From the NCBI RefSeq assembly GCF_033473495.1, contig NC_088936.1, forward strand, positions 1,302,001 to 1,366,000: a DNA stretch of 64,000 nt, in the 5' to 3' direction. Below, in pieces: positions 13,735 to 25,859 of this stretch. This DNA is from Cercospora beticola. Its lineage: Eukaryota > Ascomycota > Dothideomycetes > Mycosphaerellales > Mycosphaerellaceae. Made by a program: the position numbers and the translations under genes. The notes under the pieces were generated by a model. It was not told where the DNA came from. It did not search any database and saw only the letters and a program-made list of their open reading frames with translations. Each line of letters begins with the position of its first letter. Position 1 is the stretch's first letter.

Positions 13735-14335
13735 ATATTTAACTATTACGAACGCCTAAGAGGTAATAGCCTTAGGCGGGCTAGTACGCGTATAACTATA
13801 ATCGTAGGGAAATATATATTCTACGCTAGAGTTAATCGGGCGTAGAGAATTTAAAGAATATATAATACTCGCTTTTAGAAGAATATAGTCGCCTTATTAC
13901 GCTTTTAAGTATTACCGGAAATATAAAAAGACTCTATATAGTATAGTACGCTTTTATATATTAATAGGCGAAAACTAGTCGATATTTTTCCTAGCTATAA
14001 TATATACCTTTACTCTACTAAGCTACTATTTATTAGAGTAGTCTTATAATACGCTACCTAATAACCCGTTTATAGTATAAGATATACGAGATACGCGAGT
14101 AAGTAGAGATAAGATAAAGTATATTAGTAAGAGGTAGAAGGGTATACTAAAAAGCCTTACCTATTCCGAAGATAGAAGCTCGTTAATTACTTAGATATCT
14201 ATTATATTCCTCGAGGTAGTACGCTTATTATAGTCTCGAAGCTTACTTTATCCTCGTATACTTATAGCTCGACTTCTATCTAGGAACTAGTATATATCTT
14301 TTATAGTACGTACTATATCTATTAACTAATATATA
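13735..14335. repeat. Interspersed repeat of unknown class, copy 1
   Basis: About 600 bp matching 45225-45825 in direct orientation with obvious but diverged similarity; it starts near GCCTAAGAGGTAATAGCC and ends near TTAACTAATATATA. The flanks do not match. It could be a solo LTR, an element end or a short non-autonomous element; I see no clear terminal repeats. Confidence 0.7.
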
Positions 14336-17300
14336 CTATCTATCTAGCCTTAGTAGCTTCTAGGAGTATAGTAGTATACGTTATCCGGTTAGTAGAATTA
14401 AGAACTAAGTAACTAAGATTATAAAGAAGTTATAGGAGGAGCGCTTCTTATAAGCTAGTAGTACGATATAAGTATTATAAGACCGTCGCGTATACTAGCT
14501 ACCTATAGATATAAGAGTAGTAGATAACTTCTATAAGAATAAAAGGAAAGCAAATCGTATACGAGAACGTTTACTAGTAGTATATACTACCTATACTACT
14601 TAACTCTAGAGAGAGGTTAGCTAAATAGATTACGACGTTTACTAAGCTAACGTATAACGTAGCGATACGTATAATATAACGTAAGTATACTATATAAGGG
14701 CGGCCTTAAGTATTCTCGAGCTTATATTACTACTAATAATCCTAGTTCGCTCTTATATATCTATATTATAGAAGTAGGTCCGATTATAGCTAACTATAAG
14801 AGCGTATATACTATAGACTCTAAGGCTACGAGTACGTAACTAAAAGTAAGTATAATAAGTCGTATCTAGAACGATTAGTAGTAAGCTATATATAGTAGTA
14901 AGTTTAATACTATAGGAAAGAGTACTAAACGAATAGAGCTCTCTAGTATTCTTTCTTCTTTTAAAGATATTAGTATAAGCAAAATATAATATACTAAATT
15001 TAGAGCACTATAGTAAGTATTCCGATTTTATAGTATACTAATAAGTAACTACTATACTTATAGTATACTAGTCGACTAGAGAGCGACTCTAGTAAGTTAA
15101 TACTTATTTAGCTAGTCTTATATTACTTAAGGAAGGCTACTTATTTTCTTTTCTCTAAGTCTCGAAACTAATATTTTAGATTATAATAATATTAGCTAAT
15201 AGATAGCCTTATCCTCTATATAAAATAATAGAAAGAGTCTATAACTTCTTTAAGACTAGTAAGAAGTATCTATATAGCAATAGGTATAGATTTAAGTATA
15301 ATTTAAGCTCCTCTTATAGCGCTACTTCTAATTAAAAAAGCTATAATCGCCTATTATCTACTATCTCTTCTAGCGCTAAAGACTATTACTTTAATCGCTT
15401 AACTCGGAATAACGATAAGAACGCCTATTTATTAAAGTAGTAGTTATACTATCTTTTAGAAGAGAAGAGAAAGAGCTAACTACTAGGAGATAATAGGTAT
15501 AGAAAATTCGTCGGACTAACACTTAGGCTCTTTAAGTCTATTATCGATAATATATAGCTCGTTATCTTTAGACTCTAGGAGGAGTATAGCCTTATCTAGG
15601 TCCGCGAGATTATAGACCGAAACTTTAGAATAATAAATAATAATAAGCTAGAAGTTATTATAGCTATCCTTCTACTATCTTATTTTAAAATCCTTACTTT
15701 ATATACGTCCTTAAATAGAGTCCGAGAGAGAGGTTCTCGGGCAGACGCTTATACTAGTATAATCTAGAGGATCTTAGTCTAGTCTATTCTTTCCGACTGC
15801 CTTTTGCTACTCGAGGCGTAAATTTAGGCTATAGATACTTCTAGTACTTTAGATATACTTTTCTACTATATCTTAGGTATATTAGTAGATAAGTCTATAC
15901 CTCGTAGTACTCTAGGTAGGTCGTACGGCCTTATACTTTATTCTACTAGCTACTATAGCTATAAGTCGATAAAGGAGTCTAATAGAGATTACTACTATTT
16001 AAACTAGAAGTTAAATCGTTCCGCTCGGCCTATCTATTTAGAGGACTTCGTACTATCTACGCACTTGCTTACTATTTTCTCTAAATTTCTCGTACCTCCT
16101 ACGCTCGCTTCTTCTATAGCGCTTATTCCTATCTTCGAACTCTTTCCGTTTTCTCTATTTTAGCTACTTTACTATTCTACTATTCTCGAGCTCTTATCTC
16201 TCTAATTCTAGCCTCTATAGCTCGTATCGTTAGGTCGTAACGCGTATCTATATTATAGTTTTCTCGCTCGCTTTACTATAATAAATTCTTCTTATCTTAT
16301 AATTATACTTTTAGTATTTCTACTTACTACTCCTTTAAATCTTTTTCTACTTTCTACTCTTATCTCTACCTATCTTTATATACTATATTATCCTCGCTCT
16401 TATATATCTATCTAAATACTTAAAATAGGAACTATACTCTCTAGCTATTCTTTCGTATATCTTCGGCTACTTTAGTAGTTAAAATACTAGTAAGAATATC
16501 GATACTATTCTCTAGTCTTCTAATACTTCGTTATAGCTTAAATACTATAGACTCTAAAATACTCTACGTAAGCCTCTATTATATAATTCGTTCTTCTTTT
16601 AATTTTCGAAGTATAGCAATTTAAGCGACCTCTTACGAGATACTCGGATAGGTAGTAGAAGAAGATAGAAATAACCTAGATATATTCTATATACTCGAAA
16701 GATTTATACTAAAGGAATAGAGAAGGTTATATTATTAGCGTCTATTCTCGTCTTTTAAGGTCTTATAGGCCTAGTTTAGCTATAAACTTTAAGTAAGCGA
16801 GGTTGCTATATATATAGATAAGGGAGTCTTAGCTCGCTACTTCTAGGCTACTATAGTAACTAGAAAATAATATACTAATTAAAAGCTCTCTTTCGATCCT
16901 TTATAGTCTAGATAAAACTTAAGCGCTAGCTATAAATACGATTTCCTAATCGAGTAAGCCGTAGTAGTCTAGCTTACTTCGAGTACCTTATAGTAATTCT
17001 CTATTATAACTAGAGGCGCTATAGCCTAGGTTAGGATTATTAGAATCGAACCTAACTTATAACATACTAGTACGTACCGATATATCTTATATTAATATAT
17101 CTAAGAGCCTCGTCGAATAAGCTAGCTATATAGTTAATCTCTAAGATATTTATAAAGACTATAATAAATTCTAATAATCGCCGATTATTATATAGTACGA
17201 TATATATATATAATTAGTCGATATCGAAGCTATACGTCGCGGCTATAGTATTTAGTATAGCTTATCTATCCGTAGTAGCCTAATACGACTAAGTATAATA

Positions 17301-17769
17301 GCTAAGCGAGCCTACTTCTTCTTATATAAATTCTCGCTATATATATATTACTTATATATATATAAGAAGTAGCGAAAGGCGATAGAGGGTTTACTATATA
17401 GTAGTAGGATACGAATATAAAGTAAAGGCTATAGCGTTACGAGCCGAGCATACTTTAGCTAGAAGCTCGAGTAGCTAATTACTTTCTTATACTATTATAA
17501 GCTAGATTTATATATATAAGATAGATTAAAGGAGATAGAACGTATCGAAAGTAAGAGATTATAATAGACTCTAGGATATAATCGGCTATTTACTAATAGC
17601 TTACTCGAGTTTATAATACTCGACTTCTAGGCGTTTCGCGAGCTATTAAGTCTATAGTAGGACTTATAACGCTAAAAGGTCGCCGAACTAGTCGAGGACG
17701 AAAGTTATTTTATATCTACTATATATAGTTATCTAGAGTAGTACTTCTAATATTACGCGAGCTTAAGTA
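14336..17769. other. RIP-mutated relic DNA, identity unknown
   Basis: CpG is less depleted here than in the neighbouring LINE and Copia DNA, but CA/TG are nearly gone. Long stretches read as low-stop frames on either strand, and I recognise no reverse transcriptase, integrase, transposase or recombinase motif. Confidence 0.4.
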
Positions 17770-18546
17770 TCTTCTATTAAGGTTCTAATACTCTTAGCTA
17801 ATTATGTCTTTAGATACGGAGCTATAGTATCTAGAGAGCTCGCTACCGCGCTTCCTATAACCGACGTAATTATCGGCCTTAGTAACTACGAGAGCTTATA
17901 GGATAGTAGTAACTCTCTTATAGGTACTATTTTCCTCTTAGATATAGTATTTTATAGTATATATAGACTAGCTATATATTAGAATAAAATTTTTCCTTCT
18001 ACTAGTATAAGGTTAATTATAGTATCGAGTAAACCTATTATAACTTAGTAGGCTAAGTAGAAGTTATATTCCCGTCTTAACCGAGTACTATACCTAATTT
18101 AGTCGGCTCTAAAGTTAGCTAATAGGTACGATCTCTCTAGTTACTTAGATCTCCTTATATAAACTAATATATAAATTCGCTATAATAGGCAAATTAAGAT
18201 AGATAGATTTTATAACTTAGTTTCGTATAATATAAGAAGTAGTATATAGAAACACTTTATTATCCTAATCTTAGTTATAGCTATACTTTAAGAAATTATA
18301 CGTTATAAGAGCTATAGTCCGAGATCTTTTATAGTACGTCGTAGCGTATTCGTAGACTCTACTCTAATCGTAAAAGGTTCGAGACTATTTATCGATATAG
18401 TAGGATCTATAAACGCTAATAATTTTCGGATATTATTATAGTCGCTTACGAGATTAGTTTCACGTATATTAAACTTAGAGTACTCGATAAATAGGGTACG
18501 AAAAAGAGGCTCTATAGAGCTTTCTAGGTAGCGAGCTACGTTTTAA
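17770..18546 (+). pseudogene. Degraded plus-strand reading frame, unknown protein
   Basis: I do not recognise this. One frame reads for about 255 codons to a TAA at 18544-18546, broken by about a dozen stops, all of which could be RIP-changed CAG, CAA or TGG. The C-terminal part is rich in Arg, Leu and Ile and reads like a folded protein rather than low-complexity sequence. A 21-base T run follows at 18579-18599. It may be part of a transposon or of a duplicated cellular gene. Because TGA is missing everywhere in this DNA, the frame is only weakly supported. Confidence 0.3.
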
Positions 18547-19610
18547 GTAATATAAATATAGCTACTATCTTTCTTTACTTTTTTTTTTTTTTTTTTTTTA
18601 ATATCTTATACCGATATAGTTCCCTTTCGGGCCTATACGGGGAGTTGCTATATATTCGCTAGAGATAAAAACTATAGCCGGAGCCTAGGTAAAAAACTCT
18701 TCTATTTCTACTATCTATCTTCTATACTAGGAAACTATTCGAACTATAAGCTACTTCTTCTATAGTCTAGATAGCTTTAGTTATCGATATTATACTCTCT
18801 TTTTCTTTCTAGTTAGTCTCTTCTTTTTACTATTTTCTATACTAGTAAGAAGTATAGTAGGATATTCTATTATAAGAACTATACTATTACTATATATAGT
18901 CTCTTCTCTATTATAAGTATTTTATAGTAGTTTTATATACCTACTACTCTTATTATTTTATTATAGTTATATTCGAAGTATAGATAGAATAGTATAATAT
19001 ACTTTAGTATCTACTATATAAAGCTATATATATACGTAGAGGACTTATAGCCTAGTACCTTATAGTAGTAGAGGTAGTTATTTAGTCCGATATACTCTAT
19101 TTATAGAAGTATTATAATTATATTTTCTATTTTACTAAGCTATATATAGAGTCTATCTAAGTAGAAGTAGAATTCTACTTATATTATAGTAGTAAAGTAC
19201 TATTATATTATATTATATACTACTTATATCTTATATTAATATATCTTCTATAATATACTTTATAGTTCGAGTACTACTATCTAAGAGATAGTATCTTACT
19301 TACTTTTCTAATAATACTAGCTAATCTACTAAAGTTCTTATCTCTACTATATATAGCTATTATATTATACGTTATATTATATTCGAGTCTATTCTACTAT
19401 CTACTATTATACTTAGTTAATAATTATACTTATTATAGCTATTACTATTTTCTTACTATATCTACGAAGTCCTATTATATACCTCTATATAGTCGTAGGT
19501 AGAAATAGATAGCTTCGGCTATACTAGTAAAGTATAGGGCGGCTAGATACTTATAGAGATAGAAAGAAAGCGACAAAAAAAAAGTCTAGAAATCTATAGA
19601 AGTATATACC
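18547..19610. other. RIP-mutated DNA with poly-T tract
   Basis: A T21 tract at 18579-18599, then TA-rich DNA with no recognisable gene. Confidence 0.5.
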
Positions 19611-20639
19611 GAGCGAACTCTAACGAATACTATAAACTAGAGCTAGCGTAGCTAGAACTAATATAAGACCTAGTACTAAGAGACTAGACTAGAATCTCTA
19701 GATAGTAAATTCTATTCTAGGCTTAGGAGCTAGAGTAGTAACCTAGTACTAAAATAAGCTAAAGAGAAGGAAGGAGTATACTATAATTAAAGCTTTAAAG
19801 TAAAGTAGGAAGAGTAGAGAGGAGTATAGGATAAAGTAGCTAAAACTATAAAGGAAAACGTCTAAGTCTAGATAGAAGGTAGGATAATAAGCTAAATAAG
19901 AGGCCTAGAAACCTCTTAGAAAGTACTCTAGAAAGAAAGGAGGATATATCTCTATATACTAGTATATACCTCTAGTACTACTAGGTTTAACTACTTATTC
20001 TAAGAGATTAGGAACTCCGTCTATAGAGCCTATCTACCTACTAGGTCCTATAGTAGAATTATATAATAACTAGTAGAACTATAGAAATAGAAATATTTAT
20101 CTAAGATCTAGCTCTTCTAGATACTTTATAACTAACTCTAAAGGTAGAGTATCTAATAAAAGTAACTCTTATTCTATATTTAAGGCTACCTATAACAGAA
20201 GAGCTAGTTTAGAATACTACTACTTAATATAATTTCTATAAATATAGGTTATATAACTTAGATACTAAGTAAGGTAGAAAGTTTAGAGTAGGAGTATAAT
20301 ATTAGAGAGAGCTCCTACTATAGACTAGTAAGAAAGAGTTAGATATAAGATTAATATAGATACTAGCGTAGAGACTAAAACTATATATATAGGCTTAAGT
20401 CCCTAAGCTAGTAGATAAAAGGATCGGGCTCCTAAGTACTAATAATATAAGAAATAATTAAGGAGAACTACTATAAAGGATCTAAACTATTAAGATAACG
20501 TAAATTGTCCTAAGAAGAACTAGAAACTATAGAAGTAGTAGGCTATATAGAGCTTACTATAAAATATAAAGATATAAGGAGGTTTTTCTACTAGAGTACT
20601 AGTATAAGAGCTTTTCTACCTACGAAAAATATAGAGCGT
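19611..20639 (+). pseudogene. Degraded frame leading into a LINE-A-like 3' tail
   Basis: A single frame can be followed from 19611 to the Gypsy insertion at 20640; stops are dense in its first third and sparse later. I do not recognise the product. Its last about 60 bp, together with 27433-27500 beyond the Gypsy element, match the 3' end of LINE-A (44800-44900): the GAGGTTTTTC block, ATAGAGCGTACTACTTAC and the TATC tail. The upstream part is not LINE-A ORF2 as far as I can see. It is either a diverged LINE relative or an unrelated sequence carrying a LINE tail. The coding call is weak; the tail match is firm. Confidence 0.35.
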
Positions 20640-20834
20640 TATAAGAGCTAGGGGTATATAGCTCGAGAGGCGTAGCTTATTAGATATTAAGGCATAACGG
20701 CTAGTGCCGCTTATGCTTAGCGTAGGATAAAAGTACGTAGAACGTATATAAATAAAGAAGGCAAGAATTATTCTTAATATCTCTAGACGGAGAGTCTAGG
20801 GGCGCTTAATATATTGCTATATTCTACCCTTATA
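20640..20834 (+). repeat. Gypsy-1 5' LTR
   Basis: 195 bp, starting TATAAGAG and ending CCCTTATA. It contains GATAAAAG and ATATAAA stretches about 100 bp in, where an LTR TATA box would be expected. Confidence 0.93.
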
Positions 20835-20879
20835 ATTATAATTCTTCTACCTTATCGAGAGTAGCGATCTATTAAGGCC

Positions 20880-22190
20880 TATTATGCTTACGCGAAACGT
20901 ATCCGCCTAGCGGACTAATCGCGACGACGACGTACCGAACGACGGACAGCTATTAGGCTATATCGAAGAGATGTTAGAATCCGGAATAGTATAAGCTAAA
21001 AAGAAACAGGACGAGGATATAGATAATACCGACAACGCTAGTAACGTATATATAATATATAGGCGCCTCTAAGCTAAAAATAATACGTTACGCGAATAGC
21101 TAGAGATCCGTACTCTTAAGGCTAAGAACGAACGCTTACTAAGAGAGGTATAGATAATTAAATTGCTAGTACGGCTAAGCGCAATAGCGCTAGGCCTCGG
21201 ACAGCTAATACCTTAGCAAAGCGACGCGTCCGCAAGTTATACGAGCAGCGTACGTTCCGAAAGCGACGAGTATAGCTTATACGAGTCTATTAAGCTACGT
21301 GCGCCTAAGCCCTTTAAGAGTAAGACTATAAAGGAGGCACGCGAATTTATCTATACCCTTAAGGTAAACTTTATAGCTATACTAAAGAGGTTTCCGACGG
21401 ATTACTAGAAGGTAATTACGGGTATTATATACCTCGTAGGCGAAGCGCAAGAGGTATAGTATAATAAATATCTAGGCGTTCTACCTATAGGATATACCTA
21501 GTCTCGGTTCTATTAATTCCTATACGATATTATCGGGGATTAAGCGAACCGTATACTTCTCGTAACTATAGAATACGAGAATATACGCTAGAGTAAGAGC
21601 TAGAGCGTACGATAGTTCGTAATAGACCTTAGTAACCTAGAGTCTTAGTTAGGTAACTATACTAAGGCGTAGCTAGTACGCTAGCTCCTTACAAAACTAA
21701 AGCTATCGCTACGTAAGGATATTATTAAGAACTACGTCGTCCCTAATAAGTATACCGACTTTGTCGCTCTAGTAAGGCGCCTCGAGTAAGCTAAGAAGGC
21801 TATGCCTCGTAAGCTATATTATAGTAATACCGAGAATAAGTAGGCTAAGCGCAAGCGTACCGATAGCAACGCTCCTTATAAAGGAGCCTCCGGTTCGACT
21901 AGCGGCTAACGCGATACTTATAGCAGCAAGCCGAAGAGTAAACGTAGAGGCAGAGGCAAGAGCAAGGGTTAGCAACCTACGTGCTTCGTATATAACGAGG
22001 TTAGCTATATTAGTCCTAACTGCCTAAACTCTAAGAAAGATAGTAATAAGCCGGCTATTCGTAGGGTAACTATAGGAAAGGAGCGGAGAGCGAAAAAAGC
22101 TAAGGCGCCGGAGATAACGCGCGAGTTACCGGCGCTAAACTAGATAGCGATAACTCTCTACTAGTTTAGAGCGTACTAGCGATACGTATA
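20880..22190 (+). pseudogene. Gypsy-1 Gag remnant
   Basis: Gag would package the element RNA. A coiled, charged N-terminal region is followed by the capsid-like segment (about 21290-21800), a basic stretch and a zinc knuckle at 21982-22023 in which the outer Cys codons (TGC at both ends) survive while the inner Cys and Gly codons read Tyr and Ser. Stops are TAG/TAA at former Gln or Trp positions. Its frame differs from the downstream Pol frame by one base, as expected for a frameshift junction. The homologous region of Gypsy-2 is at 52790-54100. Confidence 0.85.
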
Positions 22191-22199
22191 GAAGGAGAA

Positions 22200-25100
22200 G
22201 TCGAAACGTAGTTAGATAGTAAGCCGGCCGCTTTCCTTCTCGACGATACTATAGATATTAATATAATATTAAGGGCCTTTATACTATAGTATAACCTGCT
22301 AATAAGGCCGAATGCGGCCCTACCGCCGGTTACTACCTTTATAGATAAATTAGAGCACTATTACGGTGCGTACTATATACGTATACGGATCGTAGACTCT
22401 AGTAGTAAGGAGCGATCTATAGGTAGCATCTTCTATATATATAATATACTAACTCCTAACGTAATCTTAGGCTGTCTATAGCGCCGTACTTAGCGCGTAC
22501 TAGCTAGTAGCGCTATAGATAAATAGCTATATAGTAACGATCGTTTTAGCAAGTTCGAAGTCCGAGAAGCCTATAAGTTCTTTAAGGATCTTTAGAAGGT
22601 ACTAGTAGTGTTTATAGTAAGCCTAAGTAAGATAGGTAGTAAGGTTAAGCCTATCTCTAAGGAGTTCTATTATTTTAACGATATTCTTAATCCGATAGAG
22701 GAAATAAGAAGCAAGCTAGTTAATAGCGTAGAGTATACGATTAACCTGCGGCCTAGAACTATACTACTATTCTGTCTACTATATTACTAGTCGGGGCGAG
22801 AATTAGACGAGCTTAAGAAGTATCTAAAGATAGGACTCGAGTACGATTAGATCGAGCGTTCTAATAGCGAGGCGGGTACGCCTATCCTATTCGTACTAAA
22901 GAAGAATAGCAAGCTATAGTTATATATCGACTACTATAAGCTAAACGAGATTACTATTAAGAACCGGTATCTACTACCTCTAATTAGTAAGACGCTAGAT
23001 AGGCTTATAGGAGCCGTATAGTTTACGTCCTTAGACTTAGCCGATACGTACTACTGTATTCGGATTAAGCTAAGTAACCGCTAGAAGACTGCGTTCTATA
23101 CGCGCTACGGCTATTTCTAGTATAAGGTAATACCCTTCGGCTTAACGAACGTACTAGCGACGTTCTAAGTATATATTAACCGTACGCTAGTAGGGCTAGT
23201 CGATATAAGCTATATAGTATACCTAGACGACATCCTAATCTATAGTAGGATACGCGAGGAACACGTACGAGACGCGTATACTATACTTAAGAGGCTCCGT
23301 AAGTTTAGACTCTATGTATAGCGTTCTAAGTATAAGTTCTTCTAGAAAAAGGTCGACTTCCTTAGATTCGTAGTAACTACTAGTAGCGTTGCGATAGATC
23401 TAAGTAGAGTAGCCGCAATCGCCTCGTAGCTAACTCTAACTATACTAATAGAGGTTTAATCCTTCCTTAGATTCGCGAACTTCTACTGTCGATTTATCTT
23501 CGGATATTCGAGAGTTATAGTACCTTTAATAGCGCTATTAAAGAGTATAAAGGATAGAAAGAAGCTAGGGCTAATTAAGTAGGAAGCAGCTAAGGAGTAG
23601 GCGTTCTATAAGCTAAAGAATCGATTTTAGACTATACTACTACTAAGGCACTTTAACTCTACGCTACGCCTACGAGTCGAAACCGACGCTTCCGATTTCG
23701 TAGTAGCCGGTATCCTAAACTAACTATTCGAAGCAGAATAGTATCTAATTGCCTTCTTCTTACGGAAGATAATTAACGCTAAATATAACTACGAGGTTTA
23801 CGATAAGGAACTACTCGTAGTAGTTAAGGTATTTAAGGCGTAGCGACTATACCTCGAAGGCGCTACGTATAAGGTTAAGATACTTATTAATTACGCTAAC
23901 TTTAAGGGATTTATAGGCGTTAAGTAGTTAATAGGTAGATAAGCAAGGTAAGCGACATTCCTCGCCTCTTTTAATTTTACTATTAGCTATCGAGCTAGCA
24001 AGCTTAACCTAGCCGATACGCTATCTAGACGTAGCGACTACGTACGAGAGGCGAAGGAGATAAGCAACCTCCTGCTATTACTATAGTAGAAACTCTAGGT
24101 ATAGAGCACTATACCTATAAGCAGCCTAGTTATTACCTATATAAAAGCTACTTACTAGGCTTAGTTAGACACCCTAAAGGTAGTTATAGCGGCGGCTAAG
24201 AGCGGTAGAGTAGCGCTGCCCGATAGTAGGTATATTATAGCAGCGGCTAACTATTCGGTTCGTCCGTTTAGCTTTGCTCTACCCTTACGAGTCGCTAGCG
24301 CTATTACTACGTAAGAATAGCCGTATACTAACGTCTCGGATATAATTTTTAGGTATACCGCTATATTAGTATAGCTCGATCCGAAAGCAAAAGCACTATA
24401 TAAGCAGGCCGAATACGAAGGCGTAGCGAGCGAGAAATATACTATTAAGGACGGCTATATATACCGTAAAGAGGCCCTATACCTACCGAACGACCTAGTA
24501 TTGCGGACGTAAGTAATCCGTATATACTACGACGATATCCTAGTAGGCTATTTTAGTAAGGACAAGACGGTAGAGTTAGTTAAGCGGAAGTACTAGTAGC
24601 CGGAGGTTAGTAACGACGTAAGGCAGTACGTCGAGTAGTATAGTAGCTATTAGAAGGCAAAGGCGAGGCGCTATCGCCTCTATAGCGAGATAGCTACGCT
24701 CCCGCTACCTAACTATCCTTAGAAGAATTTATCTATAGACTTTATTACGGATCTTCTACCTAGCAAGTAGAACGGCTATATCTTTAACGCAATCCTTATA
24801 ATCGTAGATCGTTACTCGAAGATAGTAACTTTCGTCCGAACGATAAAGCGCTATACTAGCGTAGAGCTTATAGATATCCTAATTAACGAGATAATACGAC
24901 TATATAGCGTACTAGCTAGTATTATAAGCGATAGAGGCTTAGTCTTTACTAGCTAGTTCTAGTTAGACTTCTACTACGAGACGTATATAAAACGTAGGCT
25001 AAGTACTATATTCTACTCGTAGACTAACGGTTAAACCGAGCGCGCAAACTAGACGCTTAAGCAGTACCTACGTATCTATTACGGCGAGCGATAGGACGAC

Positions 25101-25833
25101 TAGGCGTCTATCCTATTATTAGCGGAATTTGCGTATAATAATAGCGCGAATACTACGCTTAAGATATCGCCGTTTCGAGTAGTATATAGGTTTAATCTAG
25201 ACCTTTCTATAGAAATATATAAGAGGGACGTAGGCGAAGCTTAGGACGCGCTTCTTCGAGGAGAGGTACTAGTAGCGAAGAATACTATAGAAAGGTTAAA
25301 GCGGAACTACGAAGAGCTAACTAAGCGCTAGTAATAAGCAAGCGAATCTTAGGCTAAGTACTTTAATTAGAAGTACTAGCCGATAGAATTTAAGGTTAGC
25401 GACTTAGTCCTATTATCTATAAAGAACCTTTAGTTAAAGGTACTATCGAAGAAGCTAGCGGACAAATTCGCTAGACTATTTAAGGTTATTAACGTAGTCG
25501 GAAAGCAGGCGTACCGCCTAGCTCTACTAACTAGCTCGCGGATTTATAATATCTTCTATATATCCCTCTTAGAACTCTAGCGAGGCGGCGATACGCAGGA
25601 TACTAGCCTACTACTTATAGATAAGCAAGGCGAATAGAAAGTCGAGAGGATACTAGAAAGCTATATAGAGAAAGGCGTAAAGAAGTATCTAGTTCGATAG
25701 CGCGAGTAGCCGGAGGAATACGATACCTAGGAGCCGGTAGAATATATCGGAGATTATAAGGTACTTAACGTATTCGAGGCGCAACGCGAAACTAAGTAGC
25801 CCGTATATAAGGCGAAACTATAGAAGAAATAGT
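22200..25833 (+). pseudogene. Gypsy-1 Pol remnant (protease, RT, RNase H, integrase, chromodomain)
   Basis: Visible in order: a protease-like region (22240-22500); reverse transcriptase from about 22790, with an LDLADTYY block near 23030 and the YLDDILIY box near 23217-23243; RNase H with VETDASDF near 23670 and RRSDY near 24030; an integrase zinc region near 24500-24660 with altered Cys and His codons; the integrase core with SIDFITDLL near 24735, a SDRG block near 24928 and its C-terminal part to 25330; and a chromodomain at about 25640-25760 (VERILESYIEKGVKKYLV, then a YDT-EPVEY block). The chromodomain would bind histone H3 methyl-lysine and steer integration to heterochromatin. Tens of TAG/TAA stops make it dead. 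Confidence 0.92.
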
Positions 25834-25859
25834 AATACTAGTAGTTAGTAGAATAGAGG

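Noticed and set aside
14336..18546. Possible Starship-type tyrosine recombinase or other large cargo element
   Set aside because: I compared the readable stretches with what I know of such recombinases and saw no convincing conserved motif.
22608..22790. Open frame of 60 codons in the Gypsy element
   Set aside because: It is a stop-free stretch of the Pol frame between protease and reverse transcriptase, not a separate gene.
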